A stretch of 64,000 bases of DNA, taken from positions 45,628 through 109,627 of the forward strand of contig CAMLMV010000020.1 of the NCBI GenBank assembly GCA_946481275.1, in the 5' to 3' direction. The notes below the pieces were generated by a model. It ran no database searches and was not told the origin of the DNA. It saw nothing but the letters and a program-made list of their open reading frames with translations. Position 1 is the first letter of the stretch, and each line of letters starts with the position of its first letter. Below are positions 50,127-58,516 of the stretch, piece by piece. Source of the stretch: an uncultured Massilia sp. (GTDB lineage Bacteria; Pseudomonadota; Gammaproteobacteria; Burkholderiales; Burkholderiaceae). The translations under genes and the position numbers were made by a program.

Positions 50127-51292
50127 CGTCGATTACGGAAAACTACAATTATTCCGCCGTGCCGGACCAGGCCTACCAGGCCTGCACCCGCTGCATCATG
50201 AGCACGGTGGCGGACCGCAGCATCAGCTTCGATGACATGGGCCTGTGCTGTCACTGCCAGCGCTACGACCAGCTGGTGAGCGCGCGCCGGCTGCACGGCG
50301 AGCAGGGGCGCGAAGCGCTGCTGGCGCTCGTCGAGCGCATCAAGGCAGCCGGCCGCGGACGCGAGTACGACTGTATCGTCGGCGTCAGCGGCGGCGTCGA
50401 CAGCACCTACGTGGCCTGGCTGGTCAAGCAGCACGGGCTGCGCCCGCTGGCGGTACACTTCGACAATGGCTGGAACTCCGAACTGGCGACCAGGAACATC
50501 GAGCGTGTGCTGCGCAATCTCGGCATCGACCTGCATACCCATGTGGTCGACTGGGAAGAGTTCCGCGACCTGCAACTCGCCTTCCTCAAGGCCTCGACCC
50601 CGGATGGGGAGATCCCGACCGACCATGCGATCGGTGCCTTGCTGTGGAAGCAGGCGGCATCGCGGGGGATCAAATACATCATATCGGGGATGAATTTCGC
50701 CACCGAATCGATCAGTGTGCCGGAATGGTCGTACGGGCATTCCGACTGGCGCTTCATCAAGGACATCCATCGCCGCTTCGGCAGCGTGAAGCTGAAGACC
50801 TACCCGCACTTCAGCCTGTTCTACCTCTTCTACGCAAACATCCTGCGCGGCACACGCATCGTATCCATCCTCAACTACGTCGATTACGACAAGGAAGAGG
50901 CCATGACTCTGCTGCGTACCCAGCTCGGCTGGAAGGACTACGGGGGCAAGCACCACGAGTCGATCTACACTCGCTTCTACCAGGGGTATGTCCTGCCGCG
51001 CAAATTCGGCGTCGACAAACGGTATGGCCACCTGTCGGACCTGATCAACGCCGGACAGATCAGCCGGGCGCAGGCGCTTGCCGAGATGCAGCGACCGCCT
51101 TACCCGGAAGAGCTGCAGCAGCAAGACCTGGCCTACGTGTCGAAGAAGCTGCGCCTGTCGACAGAGCAGTTTGCGGAAATCATGAGTGCGCCGGTCAAGT
51201 CGTTCAGGGACTACCGCAACCTGTACGGTTTGGTGCAGTTGCTGCGCAATACGGTCAACGCGTTACGCAAGCGCCACCTCTATCCGCGATAG
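50123..51292 (+). CDS. N-acetyl sugar amidotransferase (WbpG/PseA type)
   Basis: A 389-residue PP-loop ATPase that adenylates a sugar acetamido group and replaces oxygen with ammonia to give an acetamidino group. The PP-loop SGGVDST is at 89-95. Two cysteine pairs near the N-terminus (C21-TRC24 and C42..C45) probably bind zinc. TDHAIGALLWKQA, MNFATESISVPEW and KTYPHFSLFYLFYANI are characteristic. The start overlaps the HisF stop by four bases. Together, HisH, HisF and this enzyme form a complete amidination unit. No enzymes for building the acceptor sugar are present, so it must come from elsewhere. Confidence 0.92.
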   Translation: MTSITENYNYSAVPDQAYQACTRCIMSTVADRSISFDDMGLCCHCQRYDQLVSARRLHGEQGREALLALVERIKAAGRGREYDCIVGVSGGVDSTYVAWLVKQHGLRPLAVHFDNGWNSELATRNIERVLRNLGIDLHTHVVDWEEFRDLQLAFLKASTPDGEIPTDHAIGALLWKQAASRGIKYIISGMNFATESISVPEWSYGHSDWRFIKDIHRRFGSVKLKTYPHFSLFYLFYANILRGTRIVSILNYVDYDKEEAMTLLRTQLGWKDYGGKHHESIYTRFYQGYVLPRKFGVDKRYGHLSDLINAGQISRAQALAEMQRPPYPEELQQQDLAYVSKKLRLSTEQFAEIMSAPVKSFRDYRNLYGLVQLLRNTVNALRKRHLYPR

Positions 51293-51309
51293 ACAGGGCC
51301 GGCGTCCGA

Positions 51310-52743
51310 CTAGCCGTCGCTGTCTTCGGTCGAGGTTTCCAGCCGAACTTCGCCGAGGCCGATGACCGGGCCTTTCGGGCTCTGGTCACCGTCGACGCGT
51401 ACAAATGAGACGGACAGGAGGCCGATCCTGGACGCCGCTTCGGCAAATACGGCGCGCCTGATCCGGTAACGCAACCGCACAGGGCTCCCGTGGTGCGCGG
51501 CGCCGCTGATTTCGAAGGCGCCCAGGGTACCGATGGGAATTGCCTGTGACTTGCTGGATGCGTCCGGCGGGAGGTTCAGGTAGAGCTGGTAATAGTAGCC
51601 TCCGCCCCTTCCGGTCTCGCTGATCATGACGTTATCAAGGACGACCTGGACGGAACGATAGCGTTGCGCGCCGGCGCGCAGGGAGGCGGTGGCACCGGCA
51701 CCGATCTGCGCCAGGGCCTGCATGCTGTCCGAACCCACGGGCAACTGCACACTGATTGACCTGTCATCCAGGCTGACATCGAGCGCGCCGCTGATCGCGT
51801 ACGTCTGGTCGCTCGTCTGCCGTGTCGGCGAGATCCTGAATGAACCGAGGGGCGGCTGCGTTGCCGCCGGTTCGTTCGGCGTGGCCTGCGCAAGATCCGG
51901 GGTCGAGAGCGAAGATTGGGCCAACGGCAGCCTGGCCGGGAAGCTCTCGTTCTGGTAGCGGTATCCCAGTGTCGTCCGCGTGCTGTAGGTCGACGACCGC
52001 GGCATCGTCAGCGAATTCGTGTACATATGCGATCCCGACCAGTAAGCGCTGCGCAGGGCCGGCATCTTGCGCCCGCTGCCGGCACTGACCCATGCCACCC
52101 AGAGTCTGTCGACATTGGCGTGGTGCAGCCAGAAAATCGGGTCCGTCGGCGACACCATGTCGGCCATCACACCGCCAATGATGTTGTGGACCAGGTTATG
52201 GGGCGCCGATTCGAAACTGGGCTCGAATGCGTTGGCGCTATTTGTCGGGAAATTAATCAGGCTCGAAGAAAATGGCGCCATGCTCAACGCTTGCCGGACG
52301 TTATTGTTGACCCTGGAAACGTAAAGTGGATTGCCGCCGTTCGGATTCGTGAACTCGGCCGGCAATGTCGGGTTCGTATAATAATCCCAATATGGCAGGA
52401 CCAGCTGCGAATCCCCGGAAACCGCACGCATCTGGCGCTCGAAATAATAGATATAGCCACGGTGCCATGCAAAGAAATACGGAATGGAATGCGGGCAACG
52501 GTTCAGGTGAATATTCGTCCAGTAGGACCAACTCCTGGGATCGGTGGCCCGTGTATTGCCTTTCATGAGCTTTACCGCTCGCAGGAACGAATCGTAACGC
52601 GGCGAGGTCTTGAACGCCTGCCATTCCGGGCGCACCATTAATGTCGTCTGACCAAATGTTTTAGGGAGAATTGCCGATGCGCCGAGCAACATTACGGACC
52701 GCTGCATAAAGTTTCTTCTACCCACCAGATCATGTCTCATCAT
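51310..52743 (-). CDS. Tat-exported tyrosinase family protein
   Basis: A 477-residue type-3 copper protein. The N-terminus GRRNFMQRSVMLLGASA is a Tat-like signal with a twin arginine. CuA ligands are in NIHLNRCPHSIPYFFAWHRGYIYYFE; CuB in APHNLVHNIIGG and DPIFWLHHANVDRLW. The C-terminal 200 residues form a beta-sandwich extension, as in bacterial tyrosinases and polyphenol oxidases. It would oxidise phenols to quinones outside the cytoplasm. It faces the end of the amidotransferase gene with 17 bases between. A role in pigment or polymer crosslinking is possible. Confidence 0.88.
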   Translation of the reverse strand: MMRHDLVGRRNFMQRSVMLLGASAILPKTFGQTTLMVRPEWQAFKTSPRYDSFLRAVKLMKGNTRATDPRSWSYWTNIHLNRCPHSIPYFFAWHRGYIYYFERQMRAVSGDSQLVLPYWDYYTNPTLPAEFTNPNGGNPLYVSRVNNNVRQALSMAPFSSSLINFPTNSANAFEPSFESAPHNLVHNIIGGVMADMVSPTDPIFWLHHANVDRLWVAWVSAGSGRKMPALRSAYWSGSHMYTNSLTMPRSSTYSTRTTLGYRYQNESFPARLPLAQSSLSTPDLAQATPNEPAATQPPLGSFRISPTRQTSDQTYAISGALDVSLDDRSISVQLPVGSDSMQALAQIGAGATASLRAGAQRYRSVQVVLDNVMISETGRGGGYYYQLYLNLPPDASSKSQAIPIGTLGAFEISGAAHHGSPVRLRYRIRRAVFAEAASRIGLLSVSFVRVDGDQSPKGPVIGLGEVRLETSTEDSDG

Positions 52744-52933
52744 GAGCTCCTTAAAAATCCGACAATGGAACAGCGTTCCCTACGAAATAGAGTGGCACAC
52801 GCTATTCTTACTAATTTCGGGATTTTTTGATTCGCTCCATATGCTTCGAACGCGGGATTTGGTGAATGCCGTACCCGCAGACTTCAAATTCCGCTAGCTC
52901 TGACGTTTTTGCGCAATTCGCAAAAGCCGAAAT

Positions 52934-52970
52934 GAAAACACCCTACGAGCCTGGGCTTCGTAGGGTGCAA
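52934..52970 (-). terminator. Rho-independent terminator of the beta-helix gene
   Basis: Minus-strand reading: a perfect 10-bp stem (52958-52967 with 52939-52948), nine-base loop, then TTTT. A second, GC-rich 8-bp hairpin (52985-53008) lies between it and the stop codon at 53021, giving a tandem arrangement. Confidence 0.75.
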
Positions 52971-53020
52971 GGTCGGTTCGAGAAAGCGCCGGCGCGACGG
53001 CCGGCGCTCTCGACAGATTA

Positions 53021-54169
53021 TTAGTTGTAGTTCGTCTCGTAGGCGCCCATGTCGATATACGCACCACGGGCTCGGCCGTCGAAGTCGGTCTGGGGCGCGT
53101 AGGTGGTCTGGCCCCTGTTGATAGCCGGGGAAGTGGACTTCAGGCGGTAGTTGCCGCCACCGTTGGAGAGGTAGCTGACGAACTGCGGATCGGCACTGAT
53201 GATGCCGGTCCTGGTGGCGCTGCTCGGGCTGGCCAGGTCGAAGTTCGTGCGGTTCGCATAAACCACGTTGTTGGCGACGCTGTTGCCGACATCTTCGGAC
53301 GCGATCGGGCCCTGGATGCCGCCGCCGTTCGCATAGATGATGTTGTTGTGAATCTGGATGCCGCGGGTCGGACAGCCGTTGTTATAGGCTTCCTTGCAGC
53401 CGCCAAAATACACGCCGTAGCCGGTGTTGGCGAACAGGGTGTTGTTCATGACCAGGATGTTGTGGTCGTCATGGCCCATGTTGATGCCCTGGCTCGTGCC
53501 GTTCACCACGTTGTTCATGATCTTGCCCGACGACGAGTGGTAGATGCCCTGGATCCAGCCACAGCCGCCGCCGACGTTGTTCACCCTGTTGCCGATGATG
53601 TCATAGTTCTGGTAGGCCGAACCGCGGCCCTGGTCGGCGACGATGCCGCCGCCGCCACGGTTGTCGCAGCCGGAGGACATCGCAACGTCGTGGATCCAGC
53701 TGTACTGGACCGACGAATTGCCGCCATTCATATAGATGCCGACGCGCGTGCTGCTGCTGCCGGCACCATTGATCTGGAAACCGACGATATCGGTATAGCC
53801 GCCCTTGGCGGTCCACATCGTATAGGCGCTGCCGGCCGGACGTAGGATCGCGCCATACTTGGTGTCCGAGACAAAGCGGATACGTGCGCTCGACGTCCCG
53901 TTCACGGTCGAGACGACGGTTTCCGTATAGGTGCCAGGCGCCACGTGGACGGTATAGCCCGGTCGTGCCAGGTTGGCGGCGCGCTGGATGGTCCGCAGCG
54001 GGGCGGCGCTCGACGTGCCTGCGTTCGTATCCTTGCCTGCAGTCGACACATACAGGTCGGCGGCCGAGGCGACGGAACAAGTCATCATTGCTGCTGCAAA
54101 ACCAGTCAGCACGGGTGCGGTCAACGCTTTAGTTGCAAACGAAAAAGTTTTCAAGGGAAAGCCACTCAT
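53021..54169 (-). CDS. Secreted right-handed parallel beta-helix protein
   Basis: A 382-residue protein with a signal peptide (about residues 1-35, ending SVASA|ADLYVS). The mature part begins with DUF1565-like YVSTAGKDTNAGTSSAAPLRTIQRA, then about ten beta-helix coils (NRVNNVGGG, NNVVNGTSQG, NNTLFANTG, NNIIYANGGG, NNVVYANRT). Such folds occur in polysaccharide lyases and pectate-lyase-like proteins; catalytic residues cannot be confirmed. It lies just downstream of the polysaccharide operon and may trim or bind the polymer. The start MSGFPLKTF is preferred to a longer TTG form. Confidence 0.85.
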   Translation of the reverse strand: MSGFPLKTFSFATKALTAPVLTGFAAAMMTCSVASAADLYVSTAGKDTNAGTSSAAPLRTIQRAANLARPGYTVHVAPGTYTETVVSTVNGTSSARIRFVSDTKYGAILRPAGSAYTMWTAKGGYTDIVGFQINGAGSSSTRVGIYMNGGNSSVQYSWIHDVAMSSGCDNRGGGGIVADQGRGSAYQNYDIIGNRVNNVGGGCGWIQGIYHSSSGKIMNNVVNGTSQGINMGHDDHNILVMNNTLFANTGYGVYFGGCKEAYNNGCPTRGIQIHNNIIYANGGGIQGPIASEDVGNSVANNVVYANRTNFDLASPSSATRTGIISADPQFVSYLSNGGGNYRLKSTSPAINRGQTTYAPQTDFDGRARGAYIDMGAYETNYN

Positions 54170-54445
54170 CAATAAACGAAGGAGTAACTTTGACGAGGGG
54201 AAACTGCCAAAGTTCAACGTTTTGCGAAATAAATTTTCCCTGTGTAATATTTTTCTACAGAAGTTTCACGCAGGCTACATTCCGTCATGTTCATATAAAT
54301 CTGCGACATGGCGTCCCTCCGTGATGAAAACGACAATGCGCGGGCATGACCGGCTCGTGTTTCGACAACCGCGACGGCGGTTTGAACCGGCGGGCATGGA
54401 CCTGGTTGACCCCCGATAAAGGTAGCGCCCGCGGAGATCGGGAAA

Positions 54446-55192
54446 ATGGAGAAGGTGCCCCCGTCCCGATCATTCGCTGGAATTCAAATGACTCAGCATA
54501 CCGAATCGCGCCGCATCCAGTTGCAGGGCAGAATTGGCACCTGGCTGAGGAGGCCGCTCGTCCATAAGGTGCATTCGCTTTCGAACAAGGCGGCGGGTGT
54601 CCTGCACTGGATAGAGGATATGCTATTTGAAAGGCGGTACGGCCTCGACTGTAGCGGTTTTATCGATCCGCACGAACTCGAAACCAGCCATTCGTCGGCG
54701 CTCGCGCATTCGCGGGCCTACCAGGCCGTCACTTGCGCCGCGATCCGGGAGTTGCTCGATGAGGCAAAGAAGACCGGCATCGTATTCGAGCATTTCATCG
54801 ATCTCGGCTCGGGGAAGGGAAAGGCCTGCTTTTATGCGGCCGCCAGATACCGGTTTAGACGGCTCATCGGCGTAGAGTTCTCGGCGCCGTTGGTGCAGGC
54901 GGCGGACCGTAACATCAAGAAATTCGGTGCCGATAATATTTGCTTCGTCAACGCCGACGCAGCCGGATTTGTCCTTCCGACAGGCGACAACCTGGTCTAC
55001 CTGTTCAACCCCTTCGGCGAGGCGATTCTCCTCGAGTTCCTGAAAAACAATATGGACAAGTTCAAGCGAAGCCGGTCGATCATCGCTTACGCCAATGACC
55101 AACACCGGCTTTGCCTCGCAAAAGCCGGTTTTGTCACGCTCTTCAGGAACCAGGACTCCCAGTGCTCGCTGCACCAATACCCATCTGATTGA
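54446..55192 (+). CDS. Class I SAM-dependent methyltransferase
   Basis: A 248-residue soluble methyltransferase. Motif I is FIDLGSGKGKACFYAA, with LIGVEFSAPLVQAADRN forming motif II and VYLFNPFGEAILLEF motif IV. The substrate is unknown; related proteins methylate small molecules or sugars. Two starts are possible: ATG at 54446 with GGAG nine bases upstream (used), or ATG at 54488 (MTQHTESRR), whose protein starts nearer to the conserved region. The 3' end overlaps the convergent PEP-CTERM gene by 50 bases. Confidence 0.85.
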   Translation: MEKVPPSRSFAGIQMTQHTESRRIQLQGRIGTWLRRPLVHKVHSLSNKAAGVLHWIEDMLFERRYGLDCSGFIDPHELETSHSSALAHSRAYQAVTCAAIRELLDEAKKTGIVFEHFIDLGSGKGKACFYAAARYRFRRLIGVEFSAPLVQAADRNIKKFGADNICFVNADAAGFVLPTGDNLVYLFNPFGEAILLEFLKNNMDKFKRSRSIIAYANDQHRLCLAKAGFVTLFRNQDSQCSLHQYPSD

Positions 55193-56303
55193 GCGCACGC
55201 GAGGCCGTGGGGCAGGGCCGGACTCTGCCACGCAAGCTCCAGCCTAGCAGCCCCAGTCCGGCCAGGAGCATCGCGTCAGTTCGCGGCTCAGGCACCTGCG
55301 ACACGGGGTCCAGCAGCACCGCCTGGCACGCACCGCGGTTGCAGCCGTAAGCGGCAATCTGCTGCAGGTCATTGATGGCGAAGGCGGTCTGGAGCGTCCA
55401 GCCCGAAGCCGGGTCGAGCAGCATATCCAGATCGACCATCGCGCCGTCCTCGTACAGAATCGCCCGGGTTTCCTTGTTGGCGACTTCCGACCATCCGACG
55501 GCCTGGCCGGCGTTGTTGATGCCGTAGGCGCCGCTGGAGCCCTGGCCGGTGAGCGTGCCAAGGTCGGTCATGACGCCGGCGGCATACAGGAAGGCGTGAT
55601 CGATATTGAATCCTGCATTCGACCAGCCGACGACGACGCCGCTGTCATTGATGGACTGCGCGACGCTGAAAGCGCCAGTGAGCGAGCCCAGGTCCGTCAT
55701 CGCGCCGGAGGCGTACATGAAGGCGTGGAACAAGGGCAGGGGAGTGGTACCTGTCAGCGATCCGCCGACCACGACACCGGCATTATTGATGCCTTCGGCA
55801 CGGCTGGAGACGCCGTCGGGGAGGGTGCCGAGGTTGAGCATGCCGGTGCCCGGCGAGTACAGGAATGCGAAGCTGCCGCCGGCGCCGTCGGCCACGCCAG
55901 CCACCTGGCCATTGTTGTTGATGGCGGCAGCGCTGCTGTTGTTGCCGCCCAGCGTGCCGATGTCGGTCATCGTGCCGTTGGCGTAGACGAATGCATGGGT
56001 ATTACCGGCCGCGTCGCTGGACGCGCCGACGACGGCGCCCGCGTCGTTGATGCCGCGCGCGATGCTGTATGTGCCGCCAAGGGTGCCCAGGTCGACGAAG
56101 CCCGCGCCCGAGTAGAGAAAGGCGTGTCTGGCGTCCCCGGCGGTGAATGAGCCGACGATCTGGCCGCTGCTGTTGATGGCGGTCGGCATGCTTCCGGCCG
56201 GACCGATCGGGATGACGGTATATCTGACGTCGGCATGTGCCGCCAGGGGGGCGGCCAGGAGGACGAGGGACAGGATTGCCTGGTGGTGACGACGGGCGAA
56301 CAT
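55143..56303 (-). CDS. HAF-repeat extracellular protein with PEP-CTERM motif
   Basis: A 386-residue secreted protein. A signal peptide (residues 1-24, ending AAPLAAHA) is followed by six to seven HAF repeats, each of the form G-x-INNxGQVVG ... HAFLY--G-MTDLGTLxG. Near the C-terminus is the PEP-CTERM sorting signal: VPEPRTD, a hydrophobic stretch AMLLAGLGLLGW and a basic SLRGRVRP. The motif would be cleaved by an exosortase. A tail of 23 residues beyond the basic cluster (CPTASRALNQMG ...) is unusual and lies over the end of the convergent methyltransferase gene, suggesting a lost stop or frameshift. AAGGGAG precedes the ATG. Confidence 0.88.
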   Translation of the reverse strand: MFARRHHQAILSLVLLAAPLAAHADVRYTVIPIGPAGSMPTAINSSGQIVGSFTAGDARHAFLYSGAGFVDLGTLGGTYSIARGINDAGAVVGASSDAAGNTHAFVYANGTMTDIGTLGGNNSSAAAINNNGQVAGVADGAGGSFAFLYSPGTGMLNLGTLPDGVSSRAEGINNAGVVVGGSLTGTTPLPLFHAFMYASGAMTDLGSLTGAFSVAQSINDSGVVVGWSNAGFNIDHAFLYAAGVMTDLGTLTGQGSSGAYGINNAGQAVGWSEVANKETRAILYEDGAMVDLDMLLDPASGWTLQTAFAINDLQQIAAYGCNRGACQAVLLDPVSQVPEPRTDAMLLAGLGLLGWSLRGRVRPCPTASRALNQMGIGAASTGSPGS

Positions 56304-57233
56304 GGTGGCTCCCTTGGGTGCGATGAACGACGATATGATGGGAGCCTATAAGGTCTCGCGTGAGGCGTTCATGCGCTATGTCGTCGTGCGGCGATCATGT
56401 GCGTCACGCCGGATCCGGCGTCGAGAGTAAAATCGACATTACTTATTATATTGTCGAGTTTATAACTCGACGGAACTTCGGCACTCCCTCTGCTTAGTGA
56501 CGGGCGGCGAGGCTGGATCGCGCGCAAACCAATGAATCGCGCCGCTCTCCGGACCGCGCCCTCACGGGGTCCGGATGCCGGTTGCGAGTTCCGCGCCGGA
56601 GCGCCATCGGACGTTGCGCTTGGTCCAGTACTCTGTCAACGGGATGGCCCGCTTCTCTGCGCGGATCGCGAGGAAAGTTTGCCGCTGGTTCGGCGTCAGC
56701 CCGCCAGAACCGGCCGAAACTTCCTTGGCTTGCCGCGCAAGGTTCCCGACAGTTCGAGGTCCAGTCCGATCCTGCCTTCGGCCGTGCGTGGAGCATCATC
56801 GTGGCGGCGCTTCGTCCGGCCCCGGGTCGAGGCGCCGGGACGGCGTCTATCCTTGCAGCGGGCGGACCCGGCGATGTCGAGCCAGGGCGAACGCGCACCA
56901 CGTCGATAGCCACCGGACAGCCCAGGGATGTCGCCAGGCTGCGTCCGACGTCCGGAGAGGAGCGCGGCAGAATCTCCGGTCGCGCCGAATCTTCGGGCCT
57001 TGCGGTCCAACGCGCGGCCTCGTTTGCTTTTGGCGGTTGCCGCGAGCCACGGCGTCATGATGCCGTTATGGCGCGGATATCGAGGAGGTGGATTCCGGTT
57101 GGCGGCTGTGCTACCCGCGACGGTGGGGAGCTTCGGGCCCGGTTACGGAAACGTCATTTGACATAATATAGATTATGCGAAGGACTGGTACTTTAAAACG
57201 TGTTGCGACCTGAGTGCTCCTAATGATGAAGAT
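56304..57233. other. 930-base stretch without a defendable gene
   Basis: Open frames here are short, arginine-rich and give no recognisable protein, in any frame. GC is high from 56500 to about 57150, then falls abruptly. The stretch may be an old inactivated gene. It contains an 8-bp perfect inverted repeat (56453-56471) and, at its right end, a small dyad at 57162-57177 near the likely left end of the recombinase island. No tRNA found. Confidence 0.5.
56453..56471. repeat. 8-bp perfect inverted repeat upstream of the PEP-CTERM gene
   Basis: GTCGAGTT and AACTCGAC flank TAT in an AT-rich patch (TATTATATTG precedes). It is 150 bases upstream of the PEP-CTERM start on the other strand. No T-run; operator or cruciform possible. 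Confidence 0.4.
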
Positions 57234-57263
57234 TTGCAACATCAGTTTTGCAAATGGTATAGT
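57234..57263 (+). promoter_or_regulatory. Putative promoter of the recombinase-trio operon
   Basis: TTGCAA (57234-57239), 18 bases, TATAGT (57258-57263), then the first gene at 57296. An inverted pair GCAACA (57236-57241) and TGTTGC (57268-57273) brackets it, and the octamer GTGTTGCG occurs at 57200 and again at 57267. This could be both promoter and recombinase-binding region. Confidence 0.4.
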
Positions 57264-57295
57264 TTTGTGTTGCGTAGATATTTCAACAACGTTAG

Positions 57296-58516
57296 ATGTT
57301 TTTCCAGCTTCACAGTCAGCACACGCCTCCAAACCTCCATGGCCCGCTTCTAGTCGACGAGAAAGGTCTACCGCGTTACTGGGCGACTATCTGGTCGACT
57401 TTCATGACCGGGCAGCTTGCCGAATCTACGCATATCAAGAAGCTTCGCTTCATTGAAGACCTGTATCGACATGCAGATCAGTCCTTCGGCTCGGCTGCAC
57501 TCGATGATGCGTTGGGGTCTTCAAATGACGACTTGCTCGCGTCGATCCTCGAGTCCTGGTTCGTTGCGCTCCGCAATCAACCCACGAACACTGAGGCCGA
57601 TCAAAAACGATGGGATGCCGGACTTACATTCGTCTCCTCGGTCCTAGCATGGATCTCGAAGAGCGATGCGAACCCAGGGCGACAAAGCATCGAAGTCAGA
57701 TTGAATCGCCTTTCGACGCTTTATCGGCAGTTCCACGTACACCGTCGTAGATCCGTCGAAGCAATACGGTCACTTCCCGCAAGTACGGTTGAAGCCCTAA
57801 ATCAGATGGTTGATCCCGAATCCGAACTCAACCCGTTTCCCAGAGAGCGGACGCGATGGCGGATATATATTGCGTTTCTCTTGATGCTTCATCAAGGGCT
57901 GCGCCGCGGCGAGGTTCTTCTACTGCCAGCAGATACTGTTAAAAGTGGATTCGACCGCAAGGCCAACAGAAACCGCCTTTGGCTGAACGTACAAGAGAAT
58001 CCCTATGAGGACGCCGCAAAAGACCCTCGCTATTCCAGACCGGGCATCAAGACAGCAGCATCGTACCGTCAGATTCCGATCAGTGAGGCTATTGCTGGGG
58101 TTATAGATATATACGTGCAAAATTTTCGAGGGCGCCCGCAGCACTCATTTTTGCTGAACTCCCAGTCAAACTTGCCATTATCAACTGAAGCAATCACGAA
58201 GGCGTTCGCACAAATCTCAAGCAGGTTGCCCAAGCCCGTTCTCATGGAACTTAAGAACCGGACTGGAAAAGACTCTGTGACTCCTCACGACCTACGGCAT
58301 ACCTGTGCGGTCATGCGGCTTCATCAACTTCTGGAAAAGAGTGATCCGATGGATGAGGCGCTTCAAAAACTGCGCACATTCTTTGGATGGTCCAAAACAT
58401 CGACTATGCCCTCACATTATGCCCGCGCGGTATTCGAAGACAGGCTTGCGACGGTATGGAATAATGCATTTGATGACCGCGTAGCACTGTTGCGCGCATT
58501 ACCTAAGGAACAATAA
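57296..58516 (+). CDS. ginA: Tyrosine recombinase A of a GInt-type operon
   Basis: A 406-residue recombinase, first of three. Catalytic residues: R203 (GLRRGEVLLL), H331-D-L-R334-H335, W365 in FFGWSK and Y375 in SHYAR, a complete R-HxxR-W-Y set. The N-terminal half is helical and carries an RRRSVEAIRSL stretch that could contact DNA. GC is clearly lower than the chromosome. The gene is followed without gap by the second recombinase (TAA then ATG), and the order matches ginABCD of GInt islands and, more distantly, Tn554. Its start ATG has no strong ribosome site. Confidence 0.88.
   Translation: MFFQLHSQHTPPNLHGPLLVDEKGLPRYWATIWSTFMTGQLAESTHIKKLRFIEDLYRHADQSFGSAALDDALGSSNDDLLASILESWFVALRNQPTNTEADQKRWDAGLTFVSSVLAWISKSDANPGRQSIEVRLNRLSTLYRQFHVHRRRSVEAIRSLPASTVEALNQMVDPESELNPFPRERTRWRIYIAFLLMLHQGLRRGEVLLLPADTVKSGFDRKANRNRLWLNVQENPYEDAAKDPRYSRPGIKTAASYRQIPISEAIAGVIDIYVQNFRGRPQHSFLLNSQSNLPLSTEAITKAFAQISSRLPKPVLMELKNRTGKDSVTPHDLRHTCAVMRLHQLLEKSDPMDEALQKLRTFFGWSKTSTMPSHYARAVFEDRLATVWNNAFDDRVALLRALPKEQ

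Noticed and set aside
56494..57058. Small minus-strand proteins in the gene-poor block
   Set aside because: Arg-rich low-information frames overlapping each other, no ribosome sites, no family resemblance.
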